From Globisporangium splendens (lineage: Eukaryota; Oomycota; Peronosporomycetes; Pythiales; Pythiaceae): a stretch of DNA of 31,884 bases. Each line of letters opens with the position of its first letter. Position 1 is the stretch's first letter. Below the pieces are notes generated by a model. The model made no database searches. It was given only the letters and a program-made list of their open reading frames with translations, and was not told the origin of the DNA. The stretch lies in assembly GCA_006386115.1 (NCBI GenBank), contig VFIW01000158.1, positions 45,772-77,655 on the forward strand, in the 5' to 3' direction. Both the position numbers and the translations under genes were made by a program. Of this stretch, positions 20,046 to 28,429 are shown in pieces.

Positions 20046-20687
20046 TTAGTTCTGATTGTGCCGCTGTTGGACCTCCAGCTCATGCTGGTGCGCCAATAGC
20101 GACCATGACGTCGTCGTGCCCACAATCGCATCAATTGCTGATTGAAGAGAAGACGAACGCCAATATTCTTCAGCTCGGGTTTCAGGCATAACGTGACCAA
20201 CGGCTTCGTGCTTGGGGAACATGCTTGGCAGTAGAAGACTTATCACATTGAGAATTGCCCATTTGTCTGGGTCAATGGGTCGCGAGGCGGTCGCGGTCAA
20301 TAGGCTATCATCTAGCTTTTCAAGTCTGTTCCATTGCTTGATGTTGTCAGTCATGGACCAACGAGCGGAGCCTTGCGGACAGGCGTCGACAGCCGTGGCC
20401 CATTTCTTACAAAAGGCTCGCACTTGCGCGCTAACTGCATCGTCAGCTGAGTGATGCCGGATTAATGCGCGTTGAACTTGACTGTTTATGCTGTGCCCAA
20501 AATCAAGGAGCTTTTTCACTGGGAACATGCGCAAGACCTCCAGTGGAAAAGGCAGTGCACAAATGAGCGCACTTAGAGCATCCACGTGGCTGGGAATCCA
20601 TCCAGTCAATTTGGAGACGTCGCTTGGATCAACTGAAGGCAAGCCGAATCTTCGATTTTGTCGAGTCGCCGTGGTCCAGTCGTGCAT
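20046..20687 (-). pseudogene. LINE ORF1, C-terminal part in a shifted frame
   Basis: A 213-codon frame overlapping the end of the main ORF1 frame (20606-20687) but one frame off. It reads as protein with conserved-looking helices (VDALSALICALPFPLEVLRMF, LDFGHSINSQVQRALIRHH, VRAFCKKWATAVDACP) and stops at 20046-20048, directly before the ORF2 ATG. It is most likely the C-terminal end of ORF1 separated by a frameshift near 20650. A programmed frameshift is possible but nothing supports it. Confidence 0.6.
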
Positions 20688-23047
20688 GGCTTTGTTGTTT
20701 GCACGAAAATGCTGTCTTCGAAGGGCTTGTTCAGCAGCGTCAATTGTTCGAGCTCCTCTTTCGATCCAACCAATCGTTCAACCAGAGACTTGCGTACTTG
20801 CCCATCGTCCTGGACAGAGTGAGACGGTGAGGAAGGAGGCGTCTCAAATTCGCCGCTTTCACTGTCATTGGAAAAGGTTGACTCTTGACTGGCCTCGGAT
20901 TGACCTGGTGTCGTTGAAGCTGCTGCTTTTAAAACTGAGGACGCAAGTTCTGGGATCTTTCGTGCCCGTGGTCGATTTAACGTATGAGAGTGGGAATCTG
21001 GTTCTCGCTCCGGTTCCTGGAATCGATGTTCATCATCCGTCGACCCTGTACCTAGTCCACTACCCATCGCCGCATTGATTTCTGGCCTGGGACCAAAGAC
21101 ACTCGTTGGGTCTGCGTCTCGAGATTCAGTAGAGTCAATGTGTCCAGTATCTTGGTCAGCGCTACCTGGAGTTGGCTGGTTCATCGAGGGAGGACCATTG
21201 CCTGCGTCCTCGGTACCATTTTGACTGCGCATTTCCTGGTGAAAGGCTTTGGTCACCTCTGCTGGCAGAGGGAGAGTGGCTTGACCATTTGGCGGGGTCA
21301 CGGCACCTCCCGTCAGATCTTGCAAGTGCATTGTGGAGTCCATCGACGTGGAATCTGCCAAGGACATCGTGACATCGAAGTGCGAGGGATCTTCAGAGTA
21401 CCCAGAGGTGGTATCTGCTGATGGCTCCGATGATGGTTGCTGGTTTGCCGATCCATTATCTCTAGACGCTGAGGGAAAAGACTTCGAGCCGGGCTGGTTC
21501 GTTCTTGATTGCTCCTCGTCTTGAGTCTGCGCAGTGGGACTGTGCCCGTGGACGACATGAGCTTTGACAAACTCCCTGAGTTTCGTATAAGCAAGGTCTT
21601 GATCTCCTTGGCTTTCGGTATTCTCAGCGGGAGATGATCCTGAAGCTGCTGTCGTAGAAGCCTTGTTCCCAGCATGCTGGTCACCATCCTTGGGACCCAA
21701 ATTCTTAGCTTTGGCACGCTTCTTGAGTAAATCAAGTTGCCTTTTCGCTCGATTTTTGGCGTTCTTGGCCTCCTGGAGGATCAGAGATGCGGCTGCTGCT
21801 TCTTTTGCTGTCACACGTCGCTGTAAATCAAGCAATTCAATCTGGCGTTGGAACTGTCCAGCTTCACGATTCGCAGATGAAGATTCCTCATCACGACCAC
21901 TGGTGTCTGCCTCCTTGTGTTCGTCTAGATCGAGAGCCAAACTGTGCGCTTTGGCTGAAACGTCATGGAATTTGCGTTTTGCAGTCGCAGCCGCTGCAGC
22001 AGCTGCGGTGTGCGCGGAAGACACTTTGGACAGATGCTCCTTAGCAATGTCTAATGTTGCCTGAGCAGCGCTTAAGCGGGCGTCGATAGCAATCTTTTGC
22101 TTCGCTTGAGTGGAGTTTGCTTGTACCCCATCAAGGACAGAATCTGCTGAAGAAAGCTTCCCAGCCAGAATGGCCACAAGTTCAAGTTCGCGCTTCTTTC
22201 GAGCCTGGAGAGCCTTGCGGTTGCTCTGACCGTTAGAAGCCTTGACACTTGTTTCTGGAGTCCCGGTACCAATGCTACCAGAGCTGGCTACTGTTCCAGG
22301 AGATGTGCCGAAAACAGAAGTCAGCTTCGGAGCAGCCTTTAAGATTCCGCCTTTTGGCGCTCGTCTACCAGCTGATGCCGCGTCAGAAGCTGGATGGGGT
22401 TGCCCTTTCGACGCCGGTGAACTCTTCACTGGTGTGGTCGCTGAGGTTGAAATCGTGGATTTCATCGCCCCCTTCTGTTTCTTGAGGTTGGCTAGATCGA
22501 ACCATTCTGCCTCCGACGGCGTAACAGATTGAGCGTCTGTTGCAGAATTGGCCGCTGCTGCCACTGCTGCAGAGCCGGTGCTGCTATTCGAGTCAGTAGG
22601 CTGGGGCATCTCAGAGAGCAGCGCTTTCTCAGTTGCCTTGATCTTCAGGTTGGCCATGACTTTGCCCAAACTATTGGAGAGATTGCCAATGTACTTTTGT
22701 CGGACTTCAAGAAACATGTGCTGTAGCTCAAATTTCGACATTTCCTTGGCTTGCTTGATTTCTGGTTCGAAGTCGCGATGAAATTGCATCTGACGATCTC
22801 CAGGAGCTCGAGTACACTTGCTTTTTGGGTGCGAGGGGTCGAAGCATTGAAAGCAAGGGATTCGGCTGTACCGCTGATGATGATGAACGAAGATCGAGAA
22901 CCCTTCAGCAGAGATGTGGGTGACATCTTTGAGCTGAGGGGGACATTCCTCGGAATTGAAGATAACGACCCAGAAGTTAGAGTCGTATGCGCCATCCCGT
23001 GCTCGCGGCGCGCGCGCAATGGACACGACTTCACATTCGGTGCTCAA
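20606..23047 (-). CDS. LINE ORF1, gag-like nucleic-acid-binding protein, main part
   Basis: An open frame of 813 codons. Near the N-terminus is a zinc knuckle C-x2-C-x4-H-x4-C (C65, C68, H73, C78; CFQCFDPSHPKSKC), the usual RNA-binding finger of LINE ORF1 proteins. Then follow Ser/Thr-rich linkers and a long Ala/Lys/Glu-rich region (~290-450) with heptad-like pattern (LQRRVTAKEAAAASLILQEA) that probably forms a coiled coil for oligomers. The C-terminal part is acidic and low-complexity (SGEFETPPSSPSHS). The Met at 23047 is internal: the same frame is coding upstream to ~23700, interrupted by the TAG at 23252-23254. The protein would bind LINE RNA in the cytoplasm. Confidence 0.85.
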   Translation of the reverse strand: MSTECEVVSIARAPRARDGAYDSNFWVVIFNSEECPPQLKDVTHISAEGFSIFVHHHQRYSRIPCFQCFDPSHPKSKCTRAPGDRQMQFHRDFEPEIKQAKEMSKFELQHMFLEVRQKYIGNLSNSLGKVMANLKIKATEKALLSEMPQPTDSNSSTGSAAVAAAANSATDAQSVTPSEAEWFDLANLKKQKGAMKSTISTSATTPVKSSPASKGQPHPASDAASAGRRAPKGGILKAAPKLTSVFGTSPGTVASSGSIGTGTPETSVKASNGQSNRKALQARKKRELELVAILAGKLSSADSVLDGVQANSTQAKQKIAIDARLSAAQATLDIAKEHLSKVSSAHTAAAAAAATAKRKFHDVSAKAHSLALDLDEHKEADTSGRDEESSSANREAGQFQRQIELLDLQRRVTAKEAAAASLILQEAKNAKNRAKRQLDLLKKRAKAKNLGPKDGDQHAGNKASTTAASGSSPAENTESQGDQDLAYTKLREFVKAHVVHGHSPTAQTQDEEQSRTNQPGSKSFPSASRDNGSANQQPSSEPSADTTSGYSEDPSHFDVTMSLADSTSMDSTMHLQDLTGGAVTPPNGQATLPLPAEVTKAFHQEMRSQNGTEDAGNGPPSMNQPTPGSADQDTGHIDSTESRDADPTSVFGPRPEINAAMGSGLGTGSTDDEHRFQEPEREPDSHSHTLNRPRARKIPELASSVLKAAASTTPGQSEASQESTFSNDSESGEFETPPSSPSHSVQDDGQVRKSLVERLVGSKEELEQLTLLNKPFEDSIFVQTTKPCTTGPRRLDKIEDSACLQLIQATSPN

Positions 23048-23251
23048 TGCTATCAGTTGGCCGACAATGTCATTGCCTAAGCCGGGAGCTACAACACGGA
23101 CTTGATATTGTAGTGCATCAGCTTGGTGGGGGATAACATTGTCGATATCGCATCGATCATCTTCTTCCTCGAGCTTGGCGGTGCTGAGGAGAACGAGTTT
23201 TTCGTTGCGAAGTTTAATTTCCTGTCGATGCCACTTCGTTGCAATGGACTG

Positions 23252-23850
23252 CTACTTGACAATGAAGGTCAATCGCCGAGTCGCCGCAGTGTAGTACAGG
23301 TGCTTGACATTCTGAATCCACTCGCACAGATTCTTATAACCTGCAGAGCCGGCTGGCTCGGATGCAAGTAATTGCATAAGAATTGTCTTTTCGGCGATAT
23401 GTTCAGGCATCAAGATGCGCGGAGGGACCACAGCAACGACTGTGCCTTCGAGGCAGTCTTCAAAGAATTTGACATAGGCCATGCGTTGGAGGAAAGTGTG
23501 GGTACAAGCGAGGAATGCAGGAGGCGCGTCTAAAACGAGAGCACCCATTATCCAGGCATTCAACGCTTCTTCTTCGGCCGACACCATCTTGCGTAGGTCA
23601 TCATCGGGTTTAGTCTTCCATGGACGTGTAGCGATCTTGGTCAATCGCTGAACCCATGCACGATGACGCGCTTCACGCACCGCGGCATCAGTCCGAGTGT
23701 TGTTCTCTGGATGAGCAGCATCAGGCTGAGGCGGTGTCTGGCCCCATCATGCCTCTTTTTATTTCTTCAACGCGATGGGGATCCCAACCAGCAAATGCGG
23801 AATTCGTACCGCCACCATCAGGAGGCTGTTCAGGAGGAGGCTCCATCATT
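23252..23850 (-). pseudogene. LINE ORF1, N-terminal part, broken by a frameshift and a nonsense codon
   Basis: Starting at an ATG-ATG at about 23850 (MMEPPPEQPPDGGGTNS) the frame runs to a TGA at 23721. The homologous reading continues in another frame through AAHPENNTRTDAAVREARHR to TAG at 23252-23254, after which the same frame reads on (QSIATKWHRQEIKLRNEK) into the zinc-knuckle part. So there is one frameshift near 23725-23735 and one nonsense. The region 23252-23680 (KIATRPWKTKPDDDL, LACTHTFLQRMAYVKFFEDC) looks like the folded N-terminal domain of the gag-like protein. Confidence 0.65.
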
Positions 23851-23973
23851 GGTCGAAACTCCGAAAACGGCTGATCATTAAAGGATGCGACACTGGTTCT
23901 TGATTGGTTCTTGCTTGAGTCTTGGGGCTTGATATTGCGTAATCTGTGGGGTAGACCGCAAATTTCGTAATGG

Positions 23974-24000
23974 TGAGGTATATTAGCTTCATCGTCGTGA
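23974..24000 (-). repeat. LINE 3'-tail-like sequence at the 5' end of the large LINE
   Basis: ggtgaggtatatta followed by ttcatcgtcgtga on the plus strand matches the tail of this LINE family (7709-7737, 14570-14600) in the same orientation. It may be the remnant tail of an older copy into which the large LINE inserted, or a short sequence shared by the 5' and 3' UTRs. Confidence 0.6.
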
Positions 24001-24001
24001 A

Positions 24002-24257
24002 GAGGCGCCAACTTCAACGAAGAAACATAAAAAGTGTGAAACCCCCTTCTTCAGAGAAAAATCTTTAGAAGAAGAAAGAAAAAATTGAAAAAAAAGTGAA
24101 TCCAAGCAGCAAGTGCGCCGCATGCATACTGAAGGTGCGAGTTGGTAAACCAGCTGTCGGGCGAGTAGGAAAAATGCATCAGCTGCAAATCCAAGCCATC
24201 TTCATGTCGGAAGCCGCCGATCGAAGCTCGAGTCAGAAGCGCATGTCCGAGCTCGCC
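24002..24257. other. Short spacer between the LINE and the 336-aa zinc-finger gene
   Basis: Around 256 bp that are A-rich on the plus strand (24040-24095). It should contain the 3' UTR of the zinc-finger gene. No target duplication of the LINE was found. Confidence 0.4.
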
Positions 24258-25268
24258 CTACAAACAGGGGAGATTTGGTGGCGAGCGTGACGCCGAACTG
24301 AGCGCTTGATCGAGACTGGGGAGATAGCGCTGCAGCGCTGGTGCTTGCTGCTTGCACGGAACAGGTTGCCCTTCCCAGGTCCCTCGGCGTTCCTGCATTC
24401 TCCAATCGGTCGAAGTGCCCGAGTTGAGCCAGCCCGTGTTCTCAAAGTGGACATGCGCGGCACAGAAACGCTTCGACTTGCGGGAGCGCATGCAGCCTTG
24501 CACTTCGCAGCGCTGACCTCCTCCATGAGCCCAGCAAAATGTGCTGCGACTCTGCGCACTCTTCGAGCAGCCAGCAAAGTGGCACCGACGACCACCACCG
24601 TGACCACGACAGAGACCACGGCTGACGGAAATCTTGGTGCAATCCGGGTACATGCAGCGCTTTTGAACCGTTTGGCAGGACGCGGACAACAGCATCGTCT
24701 GAGTGTAGCTCTCCAAAATGGAACGTTGAGGGGAAAGTGTGTTGTGCACCCCAAAACTCATCTGACTGACGAGATCCACAGAGACTGGAGCCCTGAGCTT
24801 GTCGACCTTTAAGTTTGGAGAAGATCTCGTGCTGATAGGATTTTCGCACTCCTGTTTGACAGCATGCTGGTAGTTCCGACTCTCAACGAGGTACCGGGAA
24901 ACTTGCTGTGCGCATGTTGTCTCGTTCCGAAAGTTTTTTCGCACGCGGGACGACATCAAGACGCGTTCCACATCTAGAAATTGATCTTGTTCCTCCTTTG
25001 ACATGATGGGCGAAATTGCCGTCTGCATTCTTTTTCCAAGGACACTGGACTGCTCCGCTGGCAGGGATGGACGCGCCACAGAAACAGTCGAAGACACCGT
25101 CGTCGGCGAGCCAGACATCATATTCATCCAAGACGGCGACATCTTACGTGGCACAGTTTGACGAGCGTAGTCGAATACTGCTTCCGGTCGATGCGAGCCG
25201 CGTCTTGGTGGACGTGGCACTTCGTACATGTTGGATGCAGCGTCAATGCAGTCGGCATAGCGAAGCAT
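24258..25268 (-). CDS. Zinc-finger protein with three WRKY19-like repeats, 336 aa
   Basis: A paralog of the 608-aa protein. A variable N-terminal ~205 residues precede three Cys/His units at ~208-280: RCMYPDCTKISVSRGLCRGH, RCHFAGCSKSAQSRSTFCWAH minus its last residue, and RCEVQGCMRSRKSKRFCAAH, joined by GGG-[RQ]-R. The fingers match those of 11476-13302 at most positions, including CRGHGGGRRC and CWAHGGG. After them there is a short tail with LPSLDQAL, matching LPSLNDAL in the paralog. Single exon; ATG at 25268 (MLRYADCIDAAS); an internal ATG is less likely because the frame is open with sensible residues. Probably a nuclear regulator; targets unknown. The plus-strand frame 24306-24812 is its antisense shadow. 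Confidence 0.87.
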   Translation of the reverse strand: MLRYADCIDAASNMYEVPRPPRRGSHRPEAVFDYARQTVPRKMSPSWMNMMSGSPTTVSSTVSVARPSLPAEQSSVLGKRMQTAISPIMSKEEQDQFLDVERVLMSSRVRKNFRNETTCAQQVSRYLVESRNYQHAVKQECENPISTRSSPNLKVDKLRAPVSVDLVSQMSFGVHNTLSPQRSILESYTQTMLLSASCQTVQKRCMYPDCTKISVSRGLCRGHGGGRRCHFAGCSKSAQSRSTFCWAHGGGQRCEVQGCMRSRKSKRFCAAHVHFENTGWLNSGTSTDWRMQERRGTWEGQPVPCKQQAPALQRYLPSLDQALSSASRSPPNLPCL

Positions 25269-25371
25269 CTGGATCGCGTCCAGTCGAGGGGCAAGAAGGA
25301 GATCCGGCGGAGAAGAGTTGCGATGGCGTGGTGGGCGAGATCCGGCGGGCGAGCGACGCCACCTAGCAGGA

Positions 25372-25388
25372 CAAATTGGGGAGCTGAG
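25372..25388 (-). promoter_or_regulatory. Possible oomycete initiator/FPR core promoter of the 336-aa gene
   Basis: On the minus strand ctcagctccccaattt resembles the oomycete core element (TCAxTYY followed by CAWTTT), about 105 bp upstream of the ATG at 25268. It has an extra base relative to the consensus, so support is partial. Confidence 0.35.
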
Positions 25389-26894
25389 AAGGGGGAGTGG
25401 TGCCAGTTTCTTTCAACGATTTTAAAAGGAGAGCAGTCGGCGTTTCGCATTAGAGATGGAGAGAATTCGTGCGAGCCTGGCGCTGTTTCGCGTCTGTTAT
25501 TTTCCGGCCCGTATCAAGATCGCGCCTGCGAAAGTCGATCGTAGCAGAGTGGCCGTTGGTGCCTCTTGGGCTTGATCGTGTGACTGTAAGCAGCTTTTCA
25601 AATCCAATCGAAGCTTTTGCACATTGAAAGTTTATATAACCTGTGGAAGCTTGCATGGCAACGTCTTAGTGAGCCTGTGCCACGAGCCAACTAGAAGATG
25701 GTATGTTTCTCCAAAGTTGAGCATGGGAGGAGACGACGGAAAGGTTTCTGCGATCTGGTACATCCTCCACCATGCGATTCACACATAACTCTGAGAATGA
25801 AACGCAATGGTCCCTAATAAGAGGAGGAGGTTGCCGTCGACGCGTAAAGTTTGCGCAGCGAATGGCGGTTGTTATACATTCATAATTGCGAAGGATCCTT
25901 AAAGTGGCACTCATTGGTCCATTTTCTTTGGCTTCTTTTATCCGAAATGTGTGTATATTGCATATTGAGTCAACTCGACCTCGATACTGACACAATGAAT
26001 TAATTCGTTTCCAAGTACAACGCAGCGCCAGTTGTTGACGTCACAGCGGCCATCGTTGACTAAGCGACTAACAGCAAATTAATACACGCAGCAGATAGGA
26101 TGGACAGGACTCGCTTGTACTGTGGTGCGATTTCCCCCTTCTGTGAATCAAATGAAGCGCGTAGACTGGAGATGGCATTCCGACTGCCTCGGTTTCTGTA
26201 ATCTTCCACTCGAGCGACCTTTCCATTTGTTATCATCTGCAGAGAAAGCATCTCTACCATCTCCATCCATAATCAGATGGAGCTGGCTTGAAGACTCCAA
26301 CAGACGCAAAAGCTGGTTAACAGAACACGTTGCGCTCGAGATGTCGAGTTCAACGTGGAATGCATGTGCCTCAGTTCGTCCGATTGTGTCTGGATTACTC
26401 GAACTAACTCGAAATGTTGCCCTTGTCGTGTACAGAGACGTACTTGCTAAATGCACTTTGCCGCAAGCAATGAGTTGGCGACAGACTTCACGTAGTTCGG
26501 TTCCAACACGATCATGCTGAACTGTTCGCGAGCACGAAGGGTTTGGAAACACCAGACGCTGAGTGTGTGACTCAATGGCTCCTACTGCTGTTGTTTTTAG
26601 AAGGCAAACACACTGGAGGGATTCCCGTAGGATTTAGAATGCCAGATTTCGCGCTCGAACTATTTTGAACCAAGTCGTTCAGACCGCAGCTCTGACTCGT
26701 TTGAAATTTCAAATCCACTGACACTCGCTCACCAAAATGCCATCAAGGGTCGGCTTTCACCAAGAGAAAACAGTCTCGTGAGACGAAGATGCAACACACA
26801 GCATCGCATCTGCCAAGTTGACGACGACTAGGAAGAAAGATGCGCTGTCGTTTGTGATTTTTCTCGGCGATGCGTATTTATGTGCTTGCAACAG
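25389..26894. other. Intergenic region upstream of the carbonic anhydrase pseudogene
   Basis: About 1.5 kb. No convincing gene: the frames such as 26122-26520 plus and 26148-26552 minus have no domain and no coding-like look. I looked for exon 1 of the carbonic anhydrase (signal peptide, SWGY, QSPIDI) and did not find it. Confidence 0.45.
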
Positions 26895-27409
26895 CAACCT
26901 GCGCTGTCAGCGCAAATCAAGTCGCGTACACGTTGGCGCAATTTCACATGCATGCGCCGTCCAAACACACCATCAACGGCAAGTCGCGCGCTGGTGAACT
27001 GCACTTTGTGCACCAACATGCCGCTGGTAGCATTGTCGTGGTCTGCGTGTTCTTGGAAGAGAAGCTTCTCGGTAAAACGGACCCGTTCGTCGCCGCCGTC
27101 CTCGATGGTCTCAGCCACACCACCTCGACGGATCCAGCGCCAGTAAAACTGTACGTCTTCTCGCGCAAACCTTCCTTTCTACTACGTCGAGCAGTCCGCT
27201 AAGTCAAGCGCTCCTGTTATTTCTGCACGAAGCAGGTTGTCCTACTCGGCGCTAGTGAACACTCAGCTCGAGTGGGCCAAGTGTACAACTATATCGGCAG
27301 TTTGACGACTCCAGCGTGTTCGGAAGTCGTCGACTGGTGGGTCGTCTCCTCACCGATCACAATCTCCGTCTTTGATTTACTTCGCCTATACATGTACTCG
27401 CAGAAAATC

Positions 27410-27426
27410 GAGATCACGAACCATGG
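27410..27426. repeat. Left 17-bp target site duplication of the LINE in the carbonic anhydrase pseudogene
   Basis: gagatcacgaaccatgg, identical to 28347-28363. Confidence 0.93.
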
Positions 27427-28346
27427 GATAGAGAGAGAAGGTAATTCTATTTAACTTATGATCTACATACAGTTTAAGAATTCCTGAGTCTCGTTAACAC
27501 TGCTGACGGTGAGGTGTTTCTAAGTTTTGACGGTGTGGCACCGGTATCATTGTCGAGTAGAGCTGCGACTTGGGACATAAGAATTTGATCGTTTCCCCGC
27601 GATTCGTCGGTGAGTATCTTCGCACTCTTGGAGTTCATTGCCGTGTTGGCGAGAAGATCGGCCATTTTGTTTTGTTCTCATTTTGTGTGATTCCAGGAGG
27701 TCCACGCAAAGTTGGCGATGATTTGATTTACCCGAACTGCTAGTGGCTGCAACTCGGTCTGGCGTATTGAGGAGAACTCATTCTGGGATGCAATAATCAT
27801 TTGGCTGTCTCCGAAGACTTCCATCTTGACTTCATAGTGCTGAAGGTAGTGTGCACTGTATGCCAGACCATCTTTCAGTGCGTTGTATTCGCACCAATTG
27901 TTCGTGACTTGTGGTCCCATGTACGCATAGCCGCATGCTTTGAGTTCCCATCGATTGCTGCGTTCATTCAGGAAGATGAGTGCCCAAACCGCTGCCTCCT
28001 GGACCTGGGTTGCCGCGTGCACCTCCATCGAAATACAAACGCGCCGTCGCCCATGCTTCCAGTTGGCGCGACAAGTCTTGTCTCTCCAGTACGCTGAGCA
28101 GTTGGCTCAGGCAAGTTGCATTGATCTTTTCTCCTTTGAGCGTTCTCGTCCGATGAGCCACAGCTCGCACTTGCATCACACACGCCGTCCACACACGCTT
28201 GGTGCTTTCTTCGATAGCAACGTGTTGCCGTTCATGCACTATTTCCACTCTCGTTCTCCATAGCAGTACTGGAATGCTTGTGGTGACGATAAACCGGAGT
28301 TTCTGTAGTGCTGTCGAGTGTTCCGGAGTAATGAACCCGAAGCTCT
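27427..28346 (-). mobile_element. 5'-truncated LINE fragment of another family, 920 bp
   Basis: The ends are fixed by the 17-bp duplication. On the minus strand it encodes the end of an ORF2: HVAIEESTKRVWTACVMQVRAVAHRTRT, then RNase H (LYFDGGARGNPGPGGSG, AVWALIFLNERSN, VTNNWCEYNALKDGL, VFGDSQMIIASQNEF, NKMADLLANTAM). The frame has a shift after GGSG (~28000) and a TGA at 27678-27680. It lacks the ggtgaggtatatt tail and differs in protein sequence from the large LINE, so it is a different family. The 3' end is towards 27427, with a very short UTR and no poly(A). Confidence 0.9.
27474..28248 (-). pseudogene. RNase H remnant of the second LINE family
   Basis: Three frame pieces (27964-28248, 27678-28028, 27474-27665) make up an RNase H domain broken by a frameshift and an in-frame TGA. 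The catalytic region FDGGARGNPGPGG and the D of VFGDS are visible. Not functional. Confidence 0.85.
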
Positions 28347-28363
28347 GAGATCACGAACCATGG
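28347..28363. repeat. Right 17-bp target site duplication of the LINE
   Basis: gagatcacgaaccatgg, identical to 27410-27426; the carbonic anhydrase exon resumes directly after it. Confidence 0.93.
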
Positions 28364-28377
28364 TAGCAACGCGCGCG

Positions 28378-28399
28378 CATCTCAAGCCCATCTCAAGCG
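28378..28399. repeat. 11-bp tandem duplication in the pseudogene's last codons
   Basis: catctcaagcc at 28378-28388 is followed by catctcaagcg at 28389-28399. Because 11 is not a multiple of three it shifts the frame ahead of the conserved C-terminal DGRVITVY. Confidence 0.75.
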
Positions 28400-28429
28400 C
28401 TCGACGGCCGTGTGATCACTGTCTACTAA

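Larger units (their letters stand above)
14560..24001 (-). mobile_element. Nearly full-length LINE (non-LTR retrotransposon), ~9.4 kb
   Basis: On the minus strand the order is 5' leader, gag-like ORF1 (~23850-20046), ORF2 (20037-14693) with AP endonuclease, reverse transcriptase, zinc finger and RNase H, then a short 3' UTR ending in a tandemly repeated tail near 14561. Copies A and B in this window share its 3' end. Known lesions are two frameshifts and a nonsense codon in ORF1, and one frameshift and one nonsense in ORF2, so it is recently dead or very slightly decayed. The domain order (APE-RT-RNase H) fits the L1/Tad/I-type non-LTR groups; the exact clade needs a tree. The precise 5' end is uncertain. 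Confidence 0.9.
26895..28429 (+). pseudogene. Alpha-carbonic anhydrase pseudogene interrupted by a LINE
   Basis: Exon 2 (26895-27150) and exon 3 (27236-27426, resuming 28364-28429) match the intact gene at 30128-31122, with splice sites at the same positions: acceptor ..caacag, donor gtacgt at 27151, acceptor gcag before 27236. The zinc-ligand motifs are still present: FHMHAPSKH and ELHFVH. So are GSLTTPAC and the C-terminal DGRVITVY-stop at 28427-28429. Damage: exon 1 (secretion signal and QSPI region) is not found; a 1-base loss before VYNYIGSL near 27275 shifts the frame; a LINE fragment sits in exon 3; and an 11-bp tandem duplication at 28378-28399 shifts the frame near the end. The ligands being kept suggests it died recently. 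Confidence 0.88.

Noticed and set aside
14570..24000. LTR retrotransposon suggested by a shared ~27-bp sequence at both ends of the large element
   Set aside because: The repeat is far too short for LTRs and the proteins are APE-RT-RNase H of non-LTR type, without integrase or protease.
24306..24812. 168-codon plus-strand ORF antisense to the 336-aa zinc-finger gene
   Set aside because: Antisense shadow; the opposite strand has the conserved Cys/His repeats.
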